From the NCBI GenBank assembly GCA_964516325.1, contig CAZFAP010000141.1, positions 1 through 12,940 on the forward strand: DNA of 12,940 bases. The letters are read 5' to 3'. The notes under the pieces are model-generated. The model had not been told where the DNA came from and made no database searches. It worked only from the letters and a program-made list of their open reading frames with translations. The DNA is from CAZFAP01 sp964516325. Lineage in GTDB: Bacteria; Auribacterota; JABMQX01. Shown here piece after piece: positions 6,592 to 12,940 of this stretch; positions within the stretch are counted from its first letter, which is position 1, and every line of letters begins with the position of its first letter. A program made the translations under genes and the position numbers.

Positions 6592-7329
6592 TCATCGCTG
6601 AGGCGCCGCGGTTACCGATCGGTAGCCTGTGGGATGAGGGGAATCGGCATGCACGGCAGCCTCGTGCTCTTTGGGCCCGAACTCGCACCATTGTTTCAAA
6701 TGGCCGTCGAGGATGGAGATTACTGATGCAATCGCGCTTTTGTTGTCTTGCGCCATTTGTTGAAGGGTCGTGTGGACATGCCCCCTTTTCAGGCTGTCCA
6801 CGAGGCCCTTGAGTCTCATCTCCAGGTCTTTCCAACGGTTGACTTCGGCGTTCTCCTTCATCAGGTGCCTGTAGCAGGCAGCAATCTTCTCCACTTCAAG
6901 GTCTGTAAGCTCCCTGGAGGGCCTCAGCTTGTCAGCGTTTCGCTCCCAGGCAGATAGGTCAAAAGGGGGCTTTCCGGTGGTTTGTGCCTTTCGCAGTTCC
7001 TCCAGAAGCTCGCGCAGGAGGAGCTTTTCCTTTATTGCTTCTCTCGCCGTGGCGATCCGATTTTCTTTCGGCGCCGCCCTCTCGGGGGTGGAGCCCGACC
7101 GAGCCAACACATCCGCGAGCTTCGCGTACTTGTGCACGAGCAAAGCTATCACGGTGACCATAGTCGTTTGGTAAATCAAGATGCCGGTCTGGAGGCTCTC
7201 CACACCGCACGCGACGATGACCCCCAGCAGAATCGTGAGCGAAATCCCCGCAATTTTCTCCCAGCCTGGTAGCTCCTGAAACTTTTGGCCGATAGCCCGC
7301 AAAACGGTGTATTGCCGCTTCTCCTTCAT
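6592..7329 (-). CDS. hypothetical membrane protein with two N-terminal helices and a coiled-coil cytoplasmic region
   Basis: 245 residues; no family recognised. Residues about 25-43 (KIAGISLTILLGVIVACGV) and 48-66 (ending ALLVHKY) are two hydrophobic helices joined by a very short turn. The N-terminus is basic (MKEKRQ), so both tails should be cytoplasmic. The remaining roughly 175 residues are charged and helical, with probable coiled coils near 90-118 and 145-182. The ATG at 7329 was chosen because GGAGG lies 9 nt before it; a longer reading to 7377 has no such signal. It lies upstream of the two-component operon on the same strand but is separated by 262 bp and a promoter, so it is probably its own unit. 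Nothing in it points to a specific function. Confidence 0.75.
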   Translation of the reverse strand: MKEKRQYTVLRAIGQKFQELPGWEKIAGISLTILLGVIVACGVESLQTGILIYQTTMVTVIALLVHKYAKLADVLARSGSTPERAAPKENRIATAREAIKEKLLLRELLEELRKAQTTGKPPFDLSAWERNADKLRPSRELTDLEVEKIAACYRHLMKENAEVNRWKDLEMRLKGLVDSLKRGHVHTTLQQMAQDNKSAIASVISILDGHLKQWCEFGPKEHEAAVHADSPHPTGYRSVTAAPQR

Positions 7330-7976
7330 GATCCGCGCCCTCCATAGTGATTGAAAACCGCAACTGGGTGAAACCACACAGCCGCCCGCGCGCTCCGGGT
7401 AATCCTCGGCTGGAACCCGCGACGCCGGACAATCTCAGCCACCGAAGCAATCGCTGCTAACTGCGGGAGTGGATGCCCCAAGTCGCTCCTGTTAGCCCAG
7501 TAACCCCGGTCAAGACTGAACCGAGACGGGGGCTATTCTCTGGAAGGGGATAGCTTTGAGTCACGGGTTAGACCTCGTCCCCTTGTACTGTGTCATCGTT
7601 TGACTCGTTCGCTGTTGTTCCGTAGCAAGAATCGAGCCTGCCGCAGAGCTCAGTCCGGTATCCTTGACGCGGCGGGCCTTGTGGTAATTGCTCCGCCTCA
7701 TGCCCCGTTCGGAGCGCGCGAAAGGGATTGCAGTTCAGAAACGAATTTGGCAAGCTACTGCCCGGCGAGGTTCAGGAACGATCTGAGGCGGTGTCTTGTG
7801 GAAATCTCCGTTGGGAGCACCCATAAGCCCAGGTACGGTTTCCCAAAAGGACCAAGCCAACATTGCATGCAGTATCGCCTTTGGCGATTGTCTCTTCACT
7901 CGAAACCAATTGCCGCCCTGCGGCAACATTCTGTCGCAGGAGCGATTGTCGGAAGCCCAACAAAGGAGCCAAAACC
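7330..7976. other. 647-bp divergent intergenic region without a convincing gene
   Basis: This stretch separates the minus-strand membrane protein from the plus-strand reductase, so it should contain both promoters. I could not find a pair of good -35/-10 boxes for either. TTGACT at 7600-7605 and TTGACG at 7664-7669 have only poor partners downstream. Short open frames here have no Shine-Dalgarno sequence and unlikely composition. A bulged inverted repeat spans 7494-7534 (AGCCC and CCCCGGT pairing with ACCG and GGGGG). A perfect hairpin TTGCCGC-CCT-GCGGCAA lies at 7910-7926, inside the probable leader of the reductase mRNA. Confidence 0.5.
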
Positions 7977-8891
7977 ATGCACAGAACGAAAATCTCACGA
8001 CGTCAGTTCATTCAAAGGACAGCGGTTCTTGCCGGCGGGGCTTTCTTGTCCCCACTCGCCTTTCAGGCTCTTGCGGAAAAGTCCAGGCGAACGGCTGTAG
8101 ATCAGGTTACCCTGGGTAAGACAGGGTTGAAGCTAAGTCGGTTAGGGATCGGTACCGGCACCAATAGCGGTGAAGTCCAGCGAAGTCTGGGACACGAGGC
8201 GTTCAATCGGCTGATTCGCTACGCCTACGACCAGGGCATCACCTACATAGACACCGCCGAGTCGTACAGGACTCACGAATGGGTCCGCGAGGCAATCAAG
8301 GGACTGCCCAGAGAGAAGCTCTTCATTCAAACGAAGATGGGCGGAGTCCCTGAGAAGCCTCTCGAGGTGCTTGACCGCTTCCGCAAAGAATTGAACGTGG
8401 ATTACATTGACAGCTTGCTCACCCACTGTGCCGTCTCGAAAACGTGGGACACGGAGCGCAAGAGATTGATGGACGCCTTCGAGGAAGCCAAACAAAAGAA
8501 AATCATCCGGGCCCACGGCGCCTCATTCCACAGCGTCCCAGCGTTAACTCGGTCGGCAGAACTGGATTGGATGGACGTTCATCTCATTCGAATCAATCCG
8601 CAGGGCGCGCACATGGACACGCCTACGGAGAACTGGAATGCGAAAAGCGATGTATCCCACGTGCCCGCCGTTCTGGAGCAGATTCGGACCGTGCGGCGAA
8701 AAGGACACGGCATCATCGGCATGAAACTCATAGCCAACGGCGATTTTACCAAGCCGGAAGACCGGGAGAAGTCCATACGCTTTGCGATGCAGTCCAGCCT
8801 GTTAGATGCCGTAGTGATCGGGTTCAAGAGCACCGCAGAAGTTGACGAGGCGATCCAGCGAATCAACAGCGCTCTGGCGGAAACCGCCTGA
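7977..8891 (+). CDS. Tat-exported aldo/keto reductase
   Basis: 304 residues from the ATG at 7977, chosen because AGGAG lies 8 nt upstream and because it places a twin-arginine signal at the N-terminus: SRRQFIQ at 7-13, followed by the hydrophobic stretch TAVLAGGAFLSPLAFQALA. An in-frame ATG at 7863 would bury that signal. The mature part (about 42-300) is an aldo/keto reductase barrel with the catalytic tetrad Asp92, Tyr97, Lys120 and His150 (YIDTAESY, TKMGG, LLTHC). Such enzymes reduce carbonyls with NAD(P)H. A cofactor-dependent enzyme exported folded through Tat would act in the periplasm, which is inferred from the signal. It lacks the C-terminal ferredoxin domain seen in longer relatives. 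The gene ends 28 bp from the convergent molybdoenzyme gene. A short GGCGG-AAA-CCGCC stem covers its last codons but has no T tract. Confidence 0.93.
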   Translation: MHRTKISRRQFIQRTAVLAGGAFLSPLAFQALAEKSRRTAVDQVTLGKTGLKLSRLGIGTGTNSGEVQRSLGHEAFNRLIRYAYDQGITYIDTAESYRTHEWVREAIKGLPREKLFIQTKMGGVPEKPLEVLDRFRKELNVDYIDSLLTHCAVSKTWDTERKRLMDAFEEAKQKKIIRAHGASFHSVPALTRSAELDWMDVHLIRINPQGAHMDTPTENWNAKSDVSHVPAVLEQIRTVRRKGHGIIGMKLIANGDFTKPEDREKSIRFAMQSSLLDAVVIGFKSTAEVDEAIQRINSALAETA

Positions 8892-8919
8892 AACGGCAGT
8901 CGGAGAAAGTCCGCGAGTC

Positions 8920-10179
8920 TCAGTCGCTGACCACGAGCCGCGCCTCCTGGACGGCATTGTTGCCCGATTTGGGGAAGGGACGAGGCATCGGCTGAGCGAT
9001 CCTATTGGCGTCAATCGTTCGGCAGCGGAGGCAGTATCGGCCCGGGCGCAGCTCTGTCAGCAGCGCAGCCCAATGCACGATCGTGTATCGCAGGGGCCAT
9101 GACCGGGGCTCGGCGGTCTGCGGGTCGAACTGGAGCGGGATCGGAGGCAATTTGCCGTCGGGCAACCCACCTCCCCAATTCTTCGGGGGTGGCAGGATTT
9201 GCGCGTCCTTCCAGTCGAGCCGGGTAAAGTAAGGATCGTCCGGCGCCACTGGAGCATCCTCAGGTTGAAGCGAGTATTGGACTTTGCTCAAACCGGACAT
9301 GCCCACCTGTGCGAGGCCTACCAGCGGCAACGACTGTCGCGCCTTTGCTTCCGTCGGAGGGCGAATGAACCGCGCCTGCGTCTTCATGGAGGTTTCCACG
9401 TCGTTGTTCCACAAAGCGTACGTGTCGTTAACTTGATAGTCGTTCGTGAGAACTACTCGTTGAACCCACTTGACTGATTTGTTCCCATAGGCTTCGGGCA
9501 CGATCAATCGAACCGGCGCACCGCCCTTCGGCAGAAGCCACTGGCCGTTGAGCTTGTAGCATAGGATGACCGGCAGTTCGCCGGGCGGGTCTTCGAGCAC
9601 GCGCCCGATTGGCAGGGAGCTTTGGAATCGCTGCTTCGGGTCATCGTTGTGATAGCCCCAGTAATAGACGCGGCGGATGTTCGCTTTCGGACGAGCCATC
9701 CAGACCACCTCACGGAGCGGCACGCCTTCCCACAAGCCCATGCCGATCGGCTCCGGCATGTTCGTGCAAGTCATCACCTTGAGGAATCGTACGGCGTGCT
9801 TTTCCGCCAAAGTCATCAGACCCTGATAGGTGAGTGCTGTCCCCAACTCCTTCGAGAGGGGTCTCTCCACTCTGCAGCCGCTTTCCTCATCAGCGACGAC
9901 CTCCAGTTGCCAGGTTTCGCGGTCGAGGCGCACCTCGCGGCGTTTCTCCGGTGAGAATTGGTCTATGGGAGGTTTCTCCCGCCCGAACTCCCGGAATTCC
10001 TCCGGCGAAGTCAGGTACTCCAACCTGACGATTGCCTCGTCGAGGGCGGCATCGGGTCGAGCCGTTCGGCTCAAAGAGAGCGGCACACCCAATCCCAGAG
10101 CTCCCGCTACGCCAAGCTTCAGGAACGAACGTCGGGACAACTCATTGTGCCCGACACCATAGGTCGTGAACTCACTCAT
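8920..10179 (-). CDS. Tat-exported molybdopterin oxidoreductase, sulfite oxidase family
   Basis: 419 residues with a Tat signal, SRRSFLK at 15-21, followed by LGVAGALGLGVPLSL. Residues about 85-260 form the molybdopterin domain: Cys138 in the context TCTNMPEPIGMGLWEGVPL is the expected molybdenum ligand, and KGGAPVRLIVPEAYGNKSVKWV (218-239) is the family signature. Residues about 265-419 fit the Ig-like dimerisation domain (MSGLSKVQYSL, then PGRYCLRCRTIDANRIAQP). This makes it more like sulfite dehydrogenase SoxC or sulfite oxidase than MsrP/YedY, which lacks that domain. There is no haem domain, so an unseen periplasmic cytochrome or quinone partner must take or give electrons. The substrate is not certain. 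GGAGG lies 7 nt before the ATG. It follows the glycoside hydrolase gene by 100 bp on the same strand, with a weak 5-bp stem (10239-10253) between them, and may share its transcript. Confidence 0.92.
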   Translation of the reverse strand: MSEFTTYGVGHNELSRRSFLKLGVAGALGLGVPLSLSRTARPDAALDEAIVRLEYLTSPEEFREFGREKPPIDQFSPEKRREVRLDRETWQLEVVADEESGCRVERPLSKELGTALTYQGLMTLAEKHAVRFLKVMTCTNMPEPIGMGLWEGVPLREVVWMARPKANIRRVYYWGYHNDDPKQRFQSSLPIGRVLEDPPGELPVILCYKLNGQWLLPKGGAPVRLIVPEAYGNKSVKWVQRVVLTNDYQVNDTYALWNNDVETSMKTQARFIRPPTEAKARQSLPLVGLAQVGMSGLSKVQYSLQPEDAPVAPDDPYFTRLDWKDAQILPPPKNWGGGLPDGKLPPIPLQFDPQTAEPRSWPLRYTIVHWAALLTELRPGRYCLRCRTIDANRIAQPMPRPFPKSGNNAVQEARLVVSD

Positions 10180-10279
10180 TTGTTCTCCTCCAAAAGCAAA
10201 CGACAGTGTGAAACCGGTCGCGCGATAAACCTAACCTGCCTGCGATCGGCAGGAAATCCCATTGCATTCTCCCACCCTC

Positions 10280-12331
10280 TTATTTCGTATCGGAATAGCG
10301 AAATTCGCCGCTGACGATTGTCGTGACGGGTTGTCCATTGACAATGCACAGCGATTGCTCAATCCGAGGTCCCTTGACGGCAAAGCCGTTTTGCGGGAGG
10401 AGATATTTCTTTCCGGCGAGTTCGGCAGAGAACGGGGTCTCGCCAAAGTTCACGATCGCCTCTGTCCCGTCGGAGAATCGTGTCCGCTGTACCGCGCGGT
10501 CGGGCGTGACGAATTCGTGGGAGAGCATCTCCATCCCTGCGATCACCTCGTGAAGCTTGCAGGTGTTGCGGTAGGTTCGCAAGAAAGTGTCGCGCGATTT
10601 CTGCCAGGCGCCCTCCTTGTTCACCCACAGGATCGGAATCGTGCCGTAGAGAATGTTGAAGGCGTCCTTTTTCGCGGTAACCTCGGGGGCCGCATCGAGG
10701 AGGAAGTCGCTCGCGTCCCCCCAGTACCAGGTGGAGATGACGCAATCGTGAAACACCAACTCCCACAGGGGAACCCGGTATTCGTGCCCAATGCCCCACT
10801 TCGCGTATTCCTCCCACTTGCCGAGCTTTCCTCCCCAGGGACTTGTGAACTCCTGGTCCTTCGATTTGGGATGAATGAGATGCCCAGCGGGCCAGGAGTA
10901 GGAGCCGCCGCTCATCATTCCCTCGATGTAATCGAGATAAGGCACTGCCCACCAGATGCCGTGCTCGCCGCCGGTTACGAGTTGCAGCGACCGCACGTGG
11001 CCCAGCAACGCCGCGCCGCATTCTCGCTTCTCCGTGCGGCTCAGCGGATGCTCCGGGTCGTAGCACTCGTAAAGGTCCTCCGCCGTCGTGACATCCACGA
11101 ACCGCCCGAGGTACGGGTGTTTCTCCAACACTTTAGGCACAACTATTTTCGCCGTCCGAACCCAAAGCGCCGGGCAGCGCTTCATGAACTGCGTCTTTTT
11201 GTCAAAGGTGAGCCAGGCTTTCATCCGCTCCTCGTCGGCTTTGAGGACGACGCTCGCGGGGATGTGGTCGTGGTTGGAATCAATCTCTTTGCCGGGTTCG
11301 AGCGGCCGGACGTCGGTGTAGTTGTCGTATTCGCTTGTCAAATAGCCCAGGTCATTAACGGCTTTCATGTCCCCCGGCGATGTGCGCCCGTGGATGATCA
11401 TCTTTTCAACGCCGGCCGCTTTCGCCTCTCGAGCAAATGCCAGGGTTGCGTTCCCCCACAGGTCGGGTGCTCCAAACAGCCGCGCGACATTTGGATTCTT
11501 CTGCGATTTTTCAGCCAGAGTGACTATAAGCCCTTGCTCGCGAGCGTACGCCCGATACCGCTTCGCCATCGCCACGTAACCGCCGCGCCCCGTAAGGTGG
11601 TAGATCAAGCGGCGGGGATAGCCGAACTGCTTTTTGCTGGCACTCCAGATTACGCGGGGGGCGGCCAGGTCTCGCTCGCCGACCCGGAGAGTCTGCATCT
11701 CGATGCTGGCATCGTCGGAGGTCTCAATGATAATCATGTAGCCGAATCCCTTCTCGAGATCGCACATCCCCACCCAGGGCATGTCGAGCCGTGACGCGGA
11801 GTACCATCTCCGAGGAAAGGGCTTCATGTCGAGCGGAATCAGATGCCCGTTCGAGTAATCCGCCACGACGAGAACGCCCGCGGGCGAGTCCTGCACGAAC
11901 GGTTGAAGGAACGGCAAGTTCGGGATTTCCATTCCCCTCTCAGCCATGTCCGCCTCTACAAACAAATCCGCCCCTTTGTCCGGGAGCGTGCATCTGACAC
12001 TCAGAGAGACGGGCTTCCCCTGATGTCGGCCGAAATCGGCCTCAAACGAAATGCCGCGTCCTGGGCCACTAATTTTCTGGACCTTTCTGAACCTCGGCTC
12101 GCTGTTCCCTTTGCCCCCCGGCATCTGCTTCCATTCCTGTCCGCTCGCTTTTTCGACCACAGCAAACGTACCGGATTGCGCATCAACCGTTACGCGGATT
12201 TCCTCGTTCCCGAGCAGCCATTTTTCGCCTTCGCGGGACACCTCCGTGGCGGCTCCGGCAAAGCCGACCACCGCGAAAACAATGGCCATCATGTGCACGA
12301 TTCGAAGTCTGAGCGAGCCTGTTCCGGTCAT
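10280..12331 (-). CDS. secreted glycoside hydrolase related to the GH101/GH129 families
   Basis: 683 residues. The N-terminus is a Sec signal peptide (basic LRLR, hydrophobic MMAIVFAVVGFAGA, cleavage likely after about residue 27). An N-terminal beta-sandwich (about 30-240) precedes a barrel domain (about 240-560) and a C-terminal beta domain. The barrel includes SEYDNYTDV (333-341), FVDVTTAEDLYECYDPEHPLSR (411-432) and TGGEHG (453-458). The order and length resemble GH129 alpha-N-acetylgalactosaminidases and the GH101-related GHL proteins, which release GalNAc-type sugars from glycoproteins. By position Asp413 could be the nucleophile and Glu456 or another acid the proton donor, but I could not align them. 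GGAGG lies 9 nt before the ATG. An outer location (periplasm or outside) is inferred from the signal peptide. The family call rests on recognition of overall pattern, and specificity is open. Confidence 0.75.
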   Translation of the reverse strand: MTGTGSLRLRIVHMMAIVFAVVGFAGAATEVSREGEKWLLGNEEIRVTVDAQSGTFAVVEKASGQEWKQMPGGKGNSEPRFRKVQKISGPGRGISFEADFGRHQGKPVSLSVRCTLPDKGADLFVEADMAERGMEIPNLPFLQPFVQDSPAGVLVVADYSNGHLIPLDMKPFPRRWYSASRLDMPWVGMCDLEKGFGYMIIIETSDDASIEMQTLRVGERDLAAPRVIWSASKKQFGYPRRLIYHLTGRGGYVAMAKRYRAYAREQGLIVTLAEKSQKNPNVARLFGAPDLWGNATLAFAREAKAAGVEKMIIHGRTSPGDMKAVNDLGYLTSEYDNYTDVRPLEPGKEIDSNHDHIPASVVLKADEERMKAWLTFDKKTQFMKRCPALWVRTAKIVVPKVLEKHPYLGRFVDVTTAEDLYECYDPEHPLSRTEKRECGAALLGHVRSLQLVTGGEHGIWWAVPYLDYIEGMMSGGSYSWPAGHLIHPKSKDQEFTSPWGGKLGKWEEYAKWGIGHEYRVPLWELVFHDCVISTWYWGDASDFLLDAAPEVTAKKDAFNILYGTIPILWVNKEGAWQKSRDTFLRTYRNTCKLHEVIAGMEMLSHEFVTPDRAVQRTRFSDGTEAIVNFGETPFSAELAGKKYLLPQNGFAVKGPRIEQSLCIVNGQPVTTIVSGEFRYSDTK

Positions 12332-12396
12332 CGTTTATTTCCTCCGTTCCAAAGGACTTGTTTCCCGACAGTGATCGGGGACTTTCGTTCGACCCT

Positions 12397-12628
12397 CCGG
12401 TAATGCCTCAGTTTCGGGCGGGAACTTTTTGTCTTTTCCCGTAATCCCTCAGTTACGGCGGGGCGGGACCCGTGAAAGACCCCTGCAGCGGCGGAGCAGG
12501 CGGCCCGTACCACCCTTTTCCCGCCGGGGGCGCTGTCTCTGCGATCTCTGCGCGCTCTGCGGTTTCGCCCCCTTGCGAAGGATGCCGGGATTGCCCACGA
12601 GCTTCACCACCCATAACTGAGGGGATGG
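12397..12628. repeat. three-copy CCTCAGTT-centred repeat, one copy inverted
   Basis: Copy 1 has the core TAATGCCTCAGTTTCGG (12401-12417). Copy 2, 41 bp further on, has TAATCCCTCAGTTACGG (12442-12458); both are followed by a GGCGGG-type tail. Copy 2 is itself an inverted repeat, CCGTAA-N8-TTACGG (12439-12458). Copy 3 lies inverted at 12611-12628, CCATAACTGAGGGGATGG. Copies 2 and 3 therefore bound a segment of about 190 bp like short terminal inverted repeats. Confidence 0.5.
12537..12563. repeat. 9-bp tandem repeat CTCTGCGNN, three copies
   Basis: CTCTGCG occurs at 12537, 12546 and 12555 with exact 9-bp spacing (CTCTGCGAT, CTCTGCGCG, CTCTGCGGT). From memory, similar CTCTGCG-type strings (CGCAGAG on the other strand) recur in intergenic DNA of many environmental bacterial genomes. 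Confidence 0.7.
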
Positions 12629-12860
12629 ACCTTCCGCAAAATCAAGTTTGACTCCATCAGTTCCATTATATCCAAACAAACGGACTCTTCGAGAGGATCA
12701 TGACGAGATTCTAAGAAAAAAAGCGACCATAGAAGCGGTGGCGGTCTTTCCGAACCCTTTCACACGAGCTCTCGGCAGAATCGGTGCCGCACCGGCTCAC
12801 CCTCCGAGCCAGCGATTCCGAAAGGCTAAGGAGGGAGTGACAGATAAGGTTGTGGAGATA

Positions 12861-12896
12861 GGGAAGTTGGGGGGAGTTGGGGTATGGGGGTGTGGG
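12861..12896 (+). other. potential G-quadruplex tract
   Basis: Five G runs of 3, 6, 4, 5 and 3 bases are separated by loops of 3-5 nt (AAGTT, AGTT, TAT, TGT) on the plus strand. This satisfies the usual four-run quadruplex pattern. It lies 26 bp upstream of a TTGACG box. Formation in the cell is inference. Confidence 0.5.
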
Positions 12897-12922
12897 AGCA
12901 AATTCGGATTCGCAAAAAGTTG

Positions 12923-12928
12923 TTGACG
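12923..12928 (+). promoter_or_regulatory. possible -35 box of a plus-strand gene beyond the window
   Basis: TTGACG matches the -35 consensus in five of six bases. The -10 box would fall near 12946, outside the sequence, so the call cannot be completed. Confidence 0.25.
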
Positions 12929-12940
12929 GCGCCGGTTGGA

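Larger units (their letters stand above)
12332..12940. other. 609-bp non-coding region at the right edge
   Basis: Open frames on both strands here have low-complexity translations and no ribosome binding sites where expected, apart from AGGAGGG before a GTG at 12837 that yields only a short glycine/valine-rich peptide. The region contains the repeats listed separately (12397-12628), a hairpin CCCGA-CAGTGA-TCGGG in the leader of the hydrolase gene (12364-12379), two adjacent GC-rich stems CGGTGC-C-GCACCG (12782-12794) and GGCTC-N7-GAGCC (12794-12810), and a G-rich tract. Confidence 0.55.

Noticed and set aside
7600..8100. Plus-strand open frame of 166 codons before the aldo/keto reductase
   Set aside because: It overlaps the Tat signal region of the reductase in another frame, has no ribosome binding site and gives an Arg/Ser/Pro-rich product typical of chance frames.
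8876..8888. GGCGG-AAA-CCGCC hairpin as a bidirectional terminator between the convergent genes
   Set aside because: The stem has only five pairs, lies within coding sequence and has no T tract on either side.
10262..11794. Plus-strand open frame of 510 codons
   Set aside because: It is antisense to the glycoside hydrolase gene, lacks a ribosome binding site and has an implausible composition; the minus-strand gene has a signal peptide and a good Shine-Dalgarno sequence.
12648..12926. Plus-strand open frame of 92 codons near the right edge
   Set aside because: It has no ribosome binding site at its ATG, and its end is simply the translated G-rich tract (glycine/valine repeats).
1..12940. CRISPR array, rRNA or transposase
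   Set aside because: No regularly spaced direct repeats with unique spacers, no rRNA-like segments and no transposase or integrase motifs were seen on either strand.

Overview
The window holds eight protein-coding genes in a moderately GC-rich (roughly 57%) bacterial sequence. Six genes in a row on the minus strand, one on the plus strand and further minus-strand genes are all preceded by clear Shine-Dalgarno sequences. The mix of flavin/Fe-S redox subunits, sigma-54 control, Tat-exported oxidoreductases and a secreted glycoside hydrolase of the GH101/GH129 kind suggests an anaerobic or facultative environmental bacterium. A member of the PVC group (Planctomycetes, Verrucomicrobia) or a related candidate phylum such as Hydrogenedentota fits, but no marker gene here settles it.

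Left part (1-3564, minus strand): an operon reading right to left. It encodes a 97-residue protein built from two four-cysteine modules, then a NuoE/HydC-like [2Fe-2S] subunit with an extra C-terminal zinc-ribbon region, then a large NuoF/HydB-like flavoprotein that continues in frame into a GltD/NfnB-like FAD domain and runs off the left edge without a stop. This is the diaphorase (and possibly electron-bifurcating) half of a soluble NAD(P)H-linked enzyme. A catalytic or partner subunit (a hydrogenase, a formate dehydrogenase or a NuoG-like protein) is likely to lie beyond position 1.

Control region and two-component system (3565-6424, minus strand): the 271 bp upstream of the operon contain a near-consensus sigma-54 promoter and, about 80-105 bp further upstream, a cluster of TTCGAC/GTCGAA half-sites including a perfect inverted repeat. 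Immediately beyond lie the genes for an NtrC-type sigma-54 activator and a soluble GAF-like histidine kinase, separated by one base. They have their own sigma-70-like promoter, with a 15-bp palindrome between its -35 and -10 boxes. The simplest reading is that the kinase senses an intracellular cue and the activator switches on the redox operon. The receiver domain has isoleucine where nearly all receivers have the conserved lysine.

Middle (6592-8891): a two-helix membrane protein of unknown function (minus strand), a 647-bp stretch with no convincing gene, and a Tat-exported aldo/keto reductase (plus strand).

Right part (8920-12331, minus strand): a Tat-exported molybdopterin oxidoreductase of the sulfite oxidase family (convergent with the reductase), preceded by a secreted GH101/GH129-related glycoside hydrolase. 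The last 600 bp are non-coding. They hold three copies of a CCTCAGTT-centred repeat (one inverted), a 9-bp CTCTGCG tandem repeat, a G-quadruplex-type G tract and a lone TTGACG box that may belong to a gene past the right edge.
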